Assembly: GCA_964439935.1 (NCBI GenBank)
Contig: CAYTPW010000004.1
Span: 124,001-188,000 of the forward strand
Direction of reading: 5' to 3'
Length of the DNA stretch: 64,000 nt
Origin: JABMQW01 sp964439935
GTDB lineage: Bacteria; Fidelibacterota; Marinisomatia; Marinisomatales; TCS56
How positions within the stretch are numbered: the stretch's first letter is position 1; each line of letters opens with the position of its first letter. The notes beneath the pieces were generated by a model. The model saw nothing but the letters and a program-made list of their open reading frames with translations, did no database searches and was not told the origin of the DNA. Positions 25,566-35,024 of this stretch are shown one piece after another. A program made the position numbers and the translations under genes.

Positions 25566-27542
25566 TTACTGTCTCCTCCTTTCGGGCCAGAGAGCAATCA
25601 GCGAGCCAAGAACAAAAATATAGCTCCCGATCCAAACCCAGCTAACCAGAGGATTAATCATAATTTTAAAAGACGCCGACTCAGTGCTGCTATCATAGCC
25701 ACTAAAAACGGAATAGATATCCTGGCTTAGTGTTGTATATATATCCAACTCGCTGTGTGGTTGTCGTCGTCGCTGATCAGGGTGACGATGAAAATATATT
25801 CGTTTCTCAGGAAACAGGTTGGTAATATGATCACCGCCCACTTCTGAAATCCTGAGATGCGCTATCCAGGCAAAGTGATTGGATCGTTCCTCGGTACGGA
25901 TGTCTCGCAAATCAATTTCATAGCCGCCCAGATGAAATTTATCCCCGGTCTTGATAGCGGTTTCTATGTCCTGATCAAAGGCTTGACCGGTGAATCCGAT
26001 AAACATTAAAACGATTCCGAAATGGACGATATAACCTCCATAGCGATGACGGTTCTTCCGCAACATCTGCCAAAAAGCCTTAATTATTGATTCTCCAAAC
26101 CGCTGTTTCCGGGCAGTGATTCCTCTGATAAACTCAAGCGCGATCGTAGTTGCTACAAAAACCGATAATGAAAACGAAATGACGATATAACCTGACAAAT
26201 CCATGAGTAAAAAAATAACCAGTGATACTAATCCTGCCACGACCGGAATTGAAAATAGTTTAATCAGGACTGTTCTCGAAGTCCGACGCCAGGCTAACAG
26301 AGGGCCAATTCCTGTCAGCAATAACAGTAACAGGCCGATAGGAATATTCACCTGATTGAAAAAGGGCGGCCCAACAGTAATCTTGGTGCCTCGTACAGCT
26401 TCCGTAAGGACCGGAAACATAGTGCCCCAAAAGACGGCAAAACACATAACAACGAATATTACATTATTGAATAGAAAGCCACTTTCGCGTGATATAAAAG
26501 ATTCAATTCTGTTGGGTGTTCGCAACTGGGGTAATCGCTTGATCAACAGCAATGTTGAAACAATCAGGATCAAGAAAACAAATCCGAGAAAAAGTGGACC
26601 AAGAGAGGAGGCGGTGAAGGAATGCACCGATGACATCACTCCGCTGCGGGTTAGGAAGGTGCCAAAGATACTCAGAGCAAAGGTAACAATGATCAGGACC
26701 ATATTCCAGACCCTGAGCATATCCCGTTTTTCCTGAATGATAATTGAATGGATAAAAGCGGTTGCTGTTAACCAGGGCATCAATGATGCATTTTCTACAG
26801 GATCCCAGGCCCAGTATCCACCCCAGCCAAGCTCCTGATAGGCCCACCAGGCACCCAGCAGAATTCCAATACCTAATGCTAGCCACGTAACCAGTGTCCA
26901 GCGCCGCACCAATTTAATCCAGGTGGCCGATGAATCACCGGTGATCATAGCCGCCATTGCAAAAGCGAACGGGATTGCGAATCCCACATAACCGAGATAG
27001 AGGGTCGGCGGGTGAATCGCCATGGTCACATTTTGTAACAATGGATTCAGGCCATTTCCATCAGACACAATAATACCTGCTTCTACTGGTGAAAATGGAT
27101 TAGTAACAAAATTGGTCATTATCAAGAAGAAGAATTGAACTAAAGTGATAATCACCAGCACCCATGGCATCATTACTTTATTGGCATTCCAGTTCTGGTA
27201 AATCACCACTAGATTATAAATGGATAGAATAAAAACCCAGAATAACAGCGAACCGGCTTGTCCGGCCCACAGGGCAGAAATTTTATACAATAATGGTGTG
27301 GCAGCACTGGTGTATTGAGCAACATATTCCAGATTAAAATTACTGCGTATCAACTCACGAGCCAGAATCAAGGTGGCAAAAATCACCAGGCTAGAAGAGA
27401 TTATTGCTGCTCTACGGCCGCTTATGTACAACCGATTATCACTCGATCGTATAAAATATCCAACAATTACCAGTGTTAGGAATGAAAAACCGAGCGCCAG
27501 ACTTTGGGAGACAGCACCCAGGGTAGCCAAAGAACCAATCAT
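25566..27542 (-). CDS. ccmF: Cytochrome c haem lyase subunit CcmF
   Basis: Large membrane protein of 658 residues with about 14 hydrophobic helices. The haem-binding WWD domain reads LGWGGYWAWDPVENAS, followed by LMPWLTATAFIHSI. Conserved periplasmic histidines are present near FTASSLGPLF and RYGGYIVHFGIVLMFIG. It ligates haem from CcmE to CXXCH motifs. The start overlaps the ccmE stop as ATGA. No ccmG or ccmH follows; the next gene is the small CcmI-like protein. Confidence 0.95.
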   Translation of the reverse strand: MIGSLATLGAVSQSLALGFSFLTLVIVGYFIRSSDNRLYISGRRAAIISSSLVIFATLILARELIRSNFNLEYVAQYTSAATPLLYKISALWAGQAGSLLFWVFILSIYNLVVIYQNWNANKVMMPWVLVIITLVQFFFLIMTNFVTNPFSPVEAGIIVSDGNGLNPLLQNVTMAIHPPTLYLGYVGFAIPFAFAMAAMITGDSSATWIKLVRRWTLVTWLALGIGILLGAWWAYQELGWGGYWAWDPVENASLMPWLTATAFIHSIIIQEKRDMLRVWNMVLIIVTFALSIFGTFLTRSGVMSSVHSFTASSLGPLFLGFVFLILIVSTLLLIKRLPQLRTPNRIESFISRESGFLFNNVIFVVMCFAVFWGTMFPVLTEAVRGTKITVGPPFFNQVNIPIGLLLLLLTGIGPLLAWRRTSRTVLIKLFSIPVVAGLVSLVIFLLMDLSGYIVISFSLSVFVATTIALEFIRGITARKQRFGESIIKAFWQMLRKNRHRYGGYIVHFGIVLMFIGFTGQAFDQDIETAIKTGDKFHLGGYEIDLRDIRTEERSNHFAWIAHLRISEVGGDHITNLFPEKRIYFHRHPDQRRRQPHSELDIYTTLSQDIYSVFSGYDSSTESASFKIMINPLVSWVWIGSYIFVLGSLIALWPERRRQ

Positions 27543-27955
27543 ATGCCACCCAAATCATAGTTATCCGCATCCCTGAGATCGCCTTCGTAACGCGAAGCAC
27601 ATTTCGTCATCAGGTTATCAGCATAGAATTCACTATTTCGATATTCACCCTCAACTATGACTTCGCATCCATCTTCAAACAGATCCGGCCGTGTTTTGTC
27701 ATAATGCACTCTTATCGTTTCATCACCCTGCTCCAGTAGAAATTCCATATCCAGCAGGTTATCTTCAGCTATTATGATCGACCCCGTTTGGACGTTCCCA
27801 CCCAAACGAAATCTTTCCTGATTGTAATCGCCGGTGACCAGCTCTTCAATTGATAAAAATGGGACTTCTTTACCTTGTGTTCCAGTTGTTATCCACATCA
27901 GAAAGAGGGCAACAATTATTACCACCGCAACTGCTATATTTGATCGCTTATTCAT
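27539..27955 (-). CDS. ccmE: Haem chaperone CcmE, cysteine (CxxxY) variant
   Basis: Periplasmic haem carrier of 138 residues: one N-terminal membrane helix (about 7-24), then an OB-fold with RLGGNVQTGSI and VHYDKTRPDLFEDG. The covalent haem site of classical CcmE is HxxxY. Here the aligned segment is MTKCASRYEG, so C119 replaces the histidine and Y123 is kept (CxxxY). This variant is known from Desulfovibrio and some archaea, where CcmG and CcmH are also missing, as here. Two tandem ATGs exist; the second, at 27955, has the better spacing to AGGA. Confidence 0.9.
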   Translation of the reverse strand: MNKRSNIAVAVVIIVALFLMWITTGTQGKEVPFLSIEELVTGDYNQERFRLGGNVQTGSIIIAEDNLLDMEFLLEQGDETIRVHYDKTRPDLFEDGCEVIVEGEYRNSEFYADNLMTKCASRYEGDLRDADNYDLGGI

Positions 27956-27968
27956 CATTCATCCTGTA

Positions 27969-29618
27969 CTAAAATACCGTAGTTTCCTGCCATTCGCCAA
28001 ATTCGGCCTTCATGGCATCAACAATTTCCCCCAGTGTGGCATAGGCCTTTGCTGCTTCAATTATCGGAAGCATCAAATTTGTGTTACTCCTGCAAGCTGC
28101 CCGAATAGCAGCTTGGGCTGTTTTTACCAAAGCATTGTCACGTTTGCTTTTCAATTTGTTTATCGCTGCAATCTGTACCTTTTCGGATTCTTTCCCAATT
28201 TCCAGTAGTGGAATTTCAATCGCTTCATTTTCTTTGATAAACTCATTAACGCCTACTACAATTCTCCGGTTAGTATCAACTTTCCTTTGATATTCCGATG
28301 CAGCATGAGCGATCTCACGCTGGAAATATCCCACTTCAATTCCTGGAATAACTCCGCCCAATTTTTCGATTTCAGAAAAATAATTCTCAGCTTCCGCTTC
28401 CATTCTATCAGTCAACTGCTCAACATACCACGATCCACCCAGTGGATCAGCTACATTAGCTACTCCCGTTTCAAATGCAATTAACTGTTGAGTCCGCAGG
28501 GCTATCTCGGCAGCTTTAGCTGTCGGCAATGCCAGTGTTTCATCCATTGAATTGGTGTGGAGCGATTGAGTTCCACCCAAAACGGCAGCCAATCCCTGAA
28601 AACCAGTGCGGGCAATATTGATCTCAGGCTGCTGGGCGGTCAGGGAGCATCCCGCAGTTTGGGTATGAAAACGTAATTTCCAGGACCGGGGATCAGATGC
28701 GCCGTAACGCTCTTTCATGTGCCGGGCCCAGATCCGACGAGCAGCGCGATATTTGGCAATTTCCTCAAAGAAATCCAAATGGGAATTGAAGAAAAATGAT
28801 AACCTTGGAGCAAATGAATCGACATCCTGACCAGCTTTTTGAGCATATTCGACATAGGTAAAACCATCAGCAAGCGTAAATGCCAATTCCTGGGCAGCGG
28901 TTGAACCGGCTTCACGAATATGGTAGCCACTGATCGATATTGTATTGAACTGTGGTAATTGATCGGTGCAATAGGCGATCATATCCGTTATAATCCGCAT
29001 TGACGGTTCCGGTGGAAAAATCCATTCTTTCTGGGCAATAAATTCCTTAAGGATATCGTTTTGTAGCGTGCCTCGCAGTTGAGTGGATGAAACGCCCTGA
29101 AGCTCTGCTACTGCAAGATAGAAAGCCAACAAGATTACTGCGGGACCATTGATCGTCTGGGAAACGGAAATGTTACCCAAATCAATTTGATCAAACAAGA
29201 TTTCCATATCGGCCAGTGAAGCAACATTGACACCGCATTTACCCACTTCACCGGCCGAGAATGGATGATCGGGATCGTAACCCATCAACGTAGGCATATC
29301 ATAAGCCACAGACAGACCTGTCTGCCCCTGCTCCAGGAGAAACCGATAGCGTCGGTTAGTTTCCTGCGGGGTTGCAAAACCCGAGAATTGCCGCATAGTC
29401 CATAGTCGTCCGCGGTACATATTGGGATGTACTCCACGAGTATATGGATACTGACCTGGAAAACCAAGTTGTTCGAGATATTTCCCGGTAATTTCGTCCG
29501 GTAGGTAAAGCGGATCAACCGATTGTCCGCTTACAGTATCAAAATTGTAATCCCTAACGCACGCGCGGCCAACTTCGTCTTTCCAGAGCTGAAAAGCTTT
29601 ATCGAAATTCTTACTCAC
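27969..29618 (-). CDS. Methylmalonyl-CoA mutase large (catalytic) subunit without B12 domain
   Basis: Acyl-CoA mutase TIM barrel of 549 residues. Landmarks: YTRGVHPNMYRGRLWTMRQF, GQTGLSVAYDMPTLMGYD, the NDILKEF loop, HTQTAGCSLTAQQPEIN and GGTQSLHTNSMDE. The protein ends after the barrel, so the cobalamin-binding domain must be a separate small subunit, which is not in this window. Start is GTG at 29618 with AGG upstream. It would interconvert methylmalonyl-CoA and succinyl-CoA (or related acyl-CoAs) in propionate metabolism. A cobalamin adenosyltransferase is encoded 5.4 kb away on the same strand. Confidence 0.92.
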   Translation of the reverse strand: MSKNFDKAFQLWKDEVGRACVRDYNFDTVSGQSVDPLYLPDEITGKYLEQLGFPGQYPYTRGVHPNMYRGRLWTMRQFSGFATPQETNRRYRFLLEQGQTGLSVAYDMPTLMGYDPDHPFSAGEVGKCGVNVASLADMEILFDQIDLGNISVSQTINGPAVILLAFYLAVAELQGVSSTQLRGTLQNDILKEFIAQKEWIFPPEPSMRIITDMIAYCTDQLPQFNTISISGYHIREAGSTAAQELAFTLADGFTYVEYAQKAGQDVDSFAPRLSFFFNSHLDFFEEIAKYRAARRIWARHMKERYGASDPRSWKLRFHTQTAGCSLTAQQPEINIARTGFQGLAAVLGGTQSLHTNSMDETLALPTAKAAEIALRTQQLIAFETGVANVADPLGGSWYVEQLTDRMEAEAENYFSEIEKLGGVIPGIEVGYFQREIAHAASEYQRKVDTNRRIVVGVNEFIKENEAIEIPLLEIGKESEKVQIAAINKLKSKRDNALVKTAQAAIRAACRSNTNLMLPIIEAAKAYATLGEIVDAMKAEFGEWQETTVF

Positions 29619-29712
29619 AGTAGTTACCTGATCTCTATCACTAATCCTGATTATTTTTAATAATTAAACCGCATATTTTACTAACAGCCAAATAGTCTCC
29701 AAATGAATTAAT

Positions 29713-31602
29713 TCAGATTAATGATTGAACCGATGCCACCAGTCCATCCTCATCTAGTTTCAGCTTTGCCAGCAATTCTGTGCGTGTACCATGGGTAACA
29801 AATTCATCGGGGAAGCCCAATGGTAGTACTTGACCAGAGAAGTTTCGATTGTTCAACCAGTTTAAAACGCTTTCGCCGAATCCTCCGGTCAGGGAACCTT
29901 CTTCGACAGTAATAATTTTGGTAAACCGCTTTAATAAACTGCCCAGATATTTTTCGTCCAGCGGCTTGACGAACCGGCAGTTGACAACTTCGCAGGACAG
30001 ATCCTTTTCTGCTAATTGATCAGCCACTGTCAAGGCAGTGTAAACCATTGGACCAACTGCCAGGATGGCGACATCCTTTCCAGATCGTTCGATTGCCCAA
30101 CTACCAATTGGTAACAATTCGACTTGACCGGCGCGGGTGAATTCCACAGAACTGGATTTTGGATAGCGGATCGCAAAAGGACCATCATTATAATTCAGCG
30201 CTGTGTACAGTAAATGACGTAATTCATTTCCGTTTTTAGGGGCTGCCACAATCATACCCGGCATCGCCCGTAAATAAACCAGATCAAAACTACCGTGATG
30301 AGTCGGTCCATCCTCCCTTGCAAGTCCAGCACGATCTAGACAGAAAATAACCGGTAGATGCTGAATCGCTACGTCATGAATTATATGATCGAAGGCACGT
30401 TGTAAAAACGTTGAATAAATCGCTACAATCGGCCTGATATTTTCCGTGGCCAGGCCACCGGCAAAAGTAACTGCATGCCCCTCAGCAATTCCCACATCAT
30501 AATAACGCTCAGGAAATTCCCTGGCATAGGGAACCAATCCGGTCCCCTCGCGCATGGCAGCCGTAATACAGACTGTATCATGGCGATTGCGTGCGATCTC
30601 GCAGGCCAATTCACCAAAAGCATCCTGAAAAGATGGTACTGACGTTATTGGTTCCGGCGGGTTTCCAGAATTGTGGTTACCGGAAATCCCGTGATATTTT
30701 ATTGGATCTGATTCCGCTGCACCAAGTCCTTTGCCCTTGGTAGTATTAATGTGCAATAGCACCGGTGTTTTAATATCTTTTATATTCTGCAAGGTTGCGA
30801 CCAGTTCATCGAGATCATTGCCATCAATCGGTCCAAAATACCTGAAACCCAGCTCATCAAAAATGATCCCGGGGACTAAAAGATTCTTAAGGCTTTCCTC
30901 GATTTTTTTCAAACCCATTCGAATCGCATATTTTCCAACTGGCAGGGTACCGGTCCAATCCCAAACCTCATCGCGGATCCTGTTATACAATGGATTAGTT
31001 TGGATACGATTCAAATAGGTACGAATAGCTCCAACGTTGGGACTGATCGACATTTTGTTATCATTAAGGATGACCAGAATTTGTTTTCGTAACGAACCAG
31101 CATTATTTATACCTTCAAATGCGAGTCCCCCGGTCATTGAGCCATCGCCAATAATTGCCGCCACACAAAAATCTGCTTGATTCTGGTCCCGGCCGGCGGC
31201 AATCCCCAAAGCTGCCGAGATTGATGTTGAAGCATGCCCGGCTCCAAATACATCATAATCACTTTCTGTCCTTTTGAGAAATCCGCTTAAACCATTCAAT
31301 TGCCGGATTGTGGAAAATTCATCCCTCCGGCCGGTTAAAATTTTATGAGCGTAAGCCTGATGCCCGACATCCCACACGATTTTATCATCTGGCGCGTTAT
31401 AGATATAATGAACGGCAACGGTTAATTCAATGGCTCCTAATGTCGGCGCCAGATGCCCACCGGTCTCTTTAACCACCGAGATAATATATTCCCGCAATTC
31501 CTGACATAACAGTTTTAATTCACTCAAAGCCAGTGGTTTGAGATCAGCGGGACAATGTATGCGTGGTAATATTTTATAATCCATGTCAGTTGATGTTTTC
31601 AT
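29713..31602 (-). CDS. dxs: 1-deoxy-D-xylulose-5-phosphate synthase
   Basis: First enzyme of the MEP isoprenoid pathway, condensing pyruvate and glyceraldehyde 3-phosphate with thiamine diphosphate. The 629 residues include GGHLAPTLGAIELTVAVHY, VWDVGHQAYAHKILTGR, the ThDP site GDGSMTGGLAFEGINNAG, DRAGLAREDGPTHHG and the C-terminal transketolase fold. Length is normal. It overlaps the pdxT stop as ATGA. Its product is also the precursor of other cofactors. IspH of the same pathway is encoded two genes upstream. Confidence 0.96.
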   Translation of the reverse strand: MKTSTDMDYKILPRIHCPADLKPLALSELKLLCQELREYIISVVKETGGHLAPTLGAIELTVAVHYIYNAPDDKIVWDVGHQAYAHKILTGRRDEFSTIRQLNGLSGFLKRTESDYDVFGAGHASTSISAALGIAAGRDQNQADFCVAAIIGDGSMTGGLAFEGINNAGSLRKQILVILNDNKMSISPNVGAIRTYLNRIQTNPLYNRIRDEVWDWTGTLPVGKYAIRMGLKKIEESLKNLLVPGIIFDELGFRYFGPIDGNDLDELVATLQNIKDIKTPVLLHINTTKGKGLGAAESDPIKYHGISGNHNSGNPPEPITSVPSFQDAFGELACEIARNRHDTVCITAAMREGTGLVPYAREFPERYYDVGIAEGHAVTFAGGLATENIRPIVAIYSTFLQRAFDHIIHDVAIQHLPVIFCLDRAGLAREDGPTHHGSFDLVYLRAMPGMIVAAPKNGNELRHLLYTALNYNDGPFAIRYPKSSSVEFTRAGQVELLPIGSWAIERSGKDVAILAVGPMVYTALTVADQLAEKDLSCEVVNCRFVKPLDEKYLGSLLKRFTKIITVEEGSLTGGFGESVLNWLNNRNFSGQVLPLGFPDEFVTHGTRTELLAKLKLDEDGLVASVQSLI

Positions 31603-32177
31603 CCGACCTGATCATTGTAGAAAGCCGCTTGATGAAACAGAGTAATATCATCCAATTCAGGATGGAAAGTAAGTCCAATGTGACGACCTTGTCGAATTGC
31701 AACCGGTTGATTATTGTGACGAGCTAGAATTTCAACGTTCGAGCCCACCTCAATGATTTTTGGTGCTCGTATAAAGGTAGCTGCAATAACATCGGAACGA
31801 TTGTCAAAATCCACTGAAATACTATCGCTGAATGAATCAACCTGACGGCCGTAAGCATTTCGTTCCAACCTGATATCCAGTAGACCAAGTTGATCAATCT
31901 TTGCATTGTTTTTCTGATTACTCATCAATATCAGTCCGGCACAGGTCCCCAAAACAGGCATTTTCCGGGCAAAATCCAACAACGGTTGGCGTAATCCGGT
32001 TGATGCAATCAATTTAGTCATTGTCGTCGATTCACCGCCTGGAATTATTAAGCCGTTCACTTCCTCAAGTTGCTGTTGATACCGAACCAACACCGGTTTG
32101 AGGTCCAAGCAGGATAATATTCGACTATGCCTGGCATAATCGCCCTGAAGACCTAGCAGGCCAATCTTCACTACCAA
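31599..32177 (-). CDS. pdxT: Pyridoxal 5'-phosphate synthase glutaminase subunit
   Basis: Releases ammonia from glutamine for PdxS. The 192 residues hold the class I amidotransferase triad: nucleophile in GTCAGLIL (C79), and the His/Glu pair in LTFHPEL near the end. IGLLGLQGDYARH and LIIPGGESTTM are standard PdxT segments. It starts 7 nt inside the end of pdxS and is translated in tandem with it. Confidence 0.96.
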   Translation of the reverse strand: MVVKIGLLGLQGDYARHSRILSCLDLKPVLVRYQQQLEEVNGLIIPGGESTTMTKLIASTGLRQPLLDFARKMPVLGTCAGLILMSNQKNNAKIDQLGLLDIRLERNAYGRQVDSFSDSISVDFDNRSDVIAATFIRAPKIIEVGSNVEILARHNNQPVAIRQGRHIGLTFHPELDDITLFHQAAFYNDQVG

Positions 32178-33052
32178 CCACGCTCCTGCAGTCGTTGTTC
32201 TGGTGGTATTTCGGCAATATCAAGTCCTTTCATTGCCGCCTTCAAGCCAGTGGAAATTTCAGCCAGTTTTTTAGGATCATCGAAGTAGGTCACTGCTTCT
32301 ACGATTGCTTCTGCCCGATGGGCTGGATCTTCACTCATAAATATACCCGAGCCTACAAATACTGTTTCAGCCCCCAACTGCATCATCAACGATGCATCAG
32401 CTGGCGTAGCAACACCGCCAGCAGCAAAATTTGGCACTGGTAGTTGGCCTTTGTCAGCGACTTCCCGAACCAGGTTAAAAGGCGCTCCAAGCACTTTAGC
32501 CTGAGCCATTAATTCATCTGCCCCCATAATCGTCAACTCTTTTATTTCACGCTGAACACTGCGCATATGACGCACTGCCTCAACAATATTGCCACTGCCA
32601 GCTTCTCCTTTAGTACGGATCAAAGCAGCACCTTCGCCAATTCTTCGTAATGCTTCTCCCAGATCCCGACAGCCGCAAACGAAAGGAATTTGGAAATCAT
32701 ATTTCCAGATATGATTAGCTTCATCGGCCGGTGTCAAAACTTCACTCTCATCGATAAAATCTACTCCCAAGGCCTCAAGAATCTGGGCCTCAGCAAAATG
32801 ACCTATCCGGCACTTGGCCATTACCGGAATTGATACTTTATCCTGAATTCTCTTGATCATGGCTGGATCACTCATCCGTGCAATTCCGCCATCTTTCCGG
32901 ATATCCGCCGGGATCCGTTCCAGAGCCATCACGGCCACGGCACCGGCATCTTCGGCAATTTTGGCCTGGTCAGCGGTGGTTACATCCATTATTACTCCAC
33001 CTTTGAGCATTTCAGCCAAGCCAGTTTTTACTTTTATAGATCCTTTATCCAT
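32171..33052 (-). CDS. pdxS: Pyridoxal 5'-phosphate synthase subunit PdxS
   Basis: Builds PLP from ribose 5-phosphate, glyceraldehyde 3-phosphate and ammonia. Highly conserved blocks: GGVIMDVTTADQAKIAEDAG, ALERIPADIR, VMAKCRIGH (a catalytic lysine near K80), IDESEVLTPAD and the GAALIRTKGEAGTG-like phosphate loop (here GEAGSGN). I chose ATG at 33052 over two upstream ATGs because AGGA lies 8 nt before it. It overlaps the ispH stop as ATGGATAA, and the product is then about 293 residues, the family length. Confidence 0.96.
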   Translation of the reverse strand: MDKGSIKVKTGLAEMLKGGVIMDVTTADQAKIAEDAGAVAVMALERIPADIRKDGGIARMSDPAMIKRIQDKVSIPVMAKCRIGHFAEAQILEALGVDFIDESEVLTPADEANHIWKYDFQIPFVCGCRDLGEALRRIGEGAALIRTKGEAGSGNIVEAVRHMRSVQREIKELTIMGADELMAQAKVLGAPFNLVREVADKGQLPVPNFAAGGVATPADASLMMQLGAETVFVGSGIFMSEDPAHRAEAIVEAVTYFDDPKKLAEISTGLKAAMKGLDIAEIPPEQRLQERGW

Positions 33053-33908
33053 AACTAACATCCTGATTATGTTGTTCAGCAAATTTTTCAATTGAGTGAG
33101 TCACCTCTTCGATAACTGAATCGGGGGTAGACGCACCCGCTGAGATACCAACTGTTTTCGCGCTAATAAACCATTCGGGATCCAAGTCACTGGCAGTTGT
33201 AACTTGATAAGAATGCTTATTTCGTTTGAGTGCCAATTGTGTTAAACGTTTTGAGTTAGCGCTGGTAAAACTGCCGATAATAATTACGATCTCACAATTT
33301 TCCGCCAGACTAATAATCTGTTCCTGGTTGCGCTTGGTGGGAAAACAAATTGTATTAATAAAGCACAAATCGTGGACTTTGGTCATCAATACATTAATAA
33401 TTGCCTGTACATTTTCGATCGTTTGTGTTGACTGACTGACAACACCAGCCCGTTTGATTTTACCCAGATCCTGTGCTTCCTCCGGTGTAGCGACAACAAT
33501 CGCATCTTTCACCTGGCTGGCGATCCCGACCACTTCATCGTGCTTGTGATCCCCGATAATTAGTACCTTATAGCCTCGATCTTCAAGATTCTTGACTTCC
33601 TGGTGAATATCCCGCACTAATGGGCAGGTGGCATCAACAATATTCATTCCCATTTCCCGGGCTTTTTCCCAAGTGTCAGTGATAGTTCCATGTGCCCGGA
33701 ATAGAATTGGCTCCCCTTCCGGAACTTCCGATAAATCGTTTACGACATGCGCACCACCTTGCGATAGATCCTCAACCACCTGCTCATTATGTACAATATG
33801 ACCCAGCATGTAAACTTGCCCATGTTCTTGGGCAGTTTTGTACGCAATATTTACTGCATCCCGTACTCCGAAACAATACCCAGCGTCCTTGGCAATCGTG
33901 ATCTTCAT
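33045..33908 (-). CDS. ispH: 4-hydroxy-3-methylbut-2-enyl diphosphate reductase
   Basis: Last enzyme of the MEP pathway, a [4Fe-4S] protein. The three cluster cysteines are visible: C12 in GYCFGVR, C95 in DATCPLV, and one in NTICFPTKRNQ. FRAHGT and GISAGASTPDSVIEEV are also typical. The 287 residues are near normal. It overlaps the DHH gene upstream (ATGA) and pdxS downstream. A separate dxs nearby makes this a partial isoprenoid cluster. Confidence 0.96.
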   Translation of the reverse strand: MKITIAKDAGYCFGVRDAVNIAYKTAQEHGQVYMLGHIVHNEQVVEDLSQGGAHVVNDLSEVPEGEPILFRAHGTITDTWEKAREMGMNIVDATCPLVRDIHQEVKNLEDRGYKVLIIGDHKHDEVVGIASQVKDAIVVATPEEAQDLGKIKRAGVVSQSTQTIENVQAIINVLMTKVHDLCFINTICFPTKRNQEQIISLAENCEIVIIIGSFTSANSKRLTQLALKRNKHSYQVTTASDLDPEWFISAKTVGISAGASTPDSVIEEVTHSIEKFAEQHNQDVSYG

Positions 33909-34924
33909 TTGGTCAGCTTATCCTTCTGAGCCTGCAGGATCGCCATCGTGGCTTTTAGTACTTTGGGAATAACTGTATCCAATGTTCCATTCATAATAGC
34001 ACCAGCAGCAAAAGGATGACCACCCCCACCCATCTCTAATGCAACCGGATGGATATTATACTTACCCTTTGACCGGAAATTTATTCGACAGGTATCACTA
34101 CCATTCTGATATAACATCAAAGCAACCTCCACACCGCGTATGGAACGAACAAAATCGGTGAATCCATCAACATCAGAATTGGTTGCCGAGCATTGACTCA
34201 ACATTTGTTGGTCGATTTGAAACCAGGCCAACTCACCGCCACTTTCAAATTGAATATTACTTAAAATCATACCCAGCAGTTTAGCGCGTTGAATCGAATT
34301 GGATTCATAAATATTCTGGTAGATTTCAGACGGTTGGATGCCTGCTTGAATACATTCAGAGACAACTTCATGACAGCGTGCACTGGTATTGCTGTATCGA
34401 AATGAACCGGTATCAGTAAGAATTGCTGTATATAATCCTTCGGCCACTGTGATCGGCAAACTATCTGTGTAATACTGCTTGAAGAAATCAAATAACATTT
34501 CGCCGACAGCAGATGCATTTAAATCAATCAAATTATGCGTGAAATGGCCATTATCAACTTGAACATGATGATCAATATTGACGACCGTAATCCGTTTTGT
34601 TGTTATCTGATCGCCAATACCCCGTAATCTCTTATAATCACCAATATCAAAAACCAAAGCCAGATCAACCGTTGCCAGCCAATCATCATGGAATTGAGAA
34701 TTATATATTTCTGCAGAGGCGGCATTCATGAGAAAATTATATTCGTCCGGTATTCCAGTGACGCATAAGAACCGGGTTTCGATCTTTAGATCCTGAAGAT
34801 AATGCCACATAGCGCTAGCACATCCCAGACCATCTCCATCGGGATTTTCGTGGGTAGTTAATAAAACCCGATCAGCTTCTCCAATCAGTTTGTGCAATAA
34901 TTCCCAATCGCTCATCTTTGACAT
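33905..34924 (-). CDS. DHH/DHHA1-family phosphoesterase (NrnA-like)
   Basis: Manganese phosphoesterase of about 339 residues. DHH motifs: THENPDGDGLGCASAMW, LVFDIGD, NIDHHVQ and TDTGSFRYSNT. The DHHA1 domain ends GGGGHPFAAGA. This architecture is that of NrnA, which degrades nanoRNA and pAp; relatives cleave pApA from c-di-AMP. A role in c-di-AMP turnover is possible because dacA is in the same window. Start ambiguous: TTG 34930, ATG 34924 and ATG 34915 lie close together without a clear ribosome site. Confidence 0.88.
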   Translation of the reverse strand: MSKMSDWELLHKLIGEADRVLLTTHENPDGDGLGCASAMWHYLQDLKIETRFLCVTGIPDEYNFLMNAASAEIYNSQFHDDWLATVDLALVFDIGDYKRLRGIGDQITTKRITVVNIDHHVQVDNGHFTHNLIDLNASAVGEMLFDFFKQYYTDSLPITVAEGLYTAILTDTGSFRYSNTSARCHEVVSECIQAGIQPSEIYQNIYESNSIQRAKLLGMILSNIQFESGGELAWFQIDQQMLSQCSATNSDVDGFTDFVRSIRGVEVALMLYQNGSDTCRINFRSKGKYNIHPVALEMGGGGHPFAAGAIMNGTLDTVIPKVLKATMAILQAQKDKLTK

Positions 34925-35024
34925 ACCCAAAAGGTTTAAATCTACCTCAATATCACCGAATTTTCACAAATTCAAGCAGTTTTGCTTAATTAAATTTTTC
35001 AAGCGTGTGGTAATAACTACCTAC

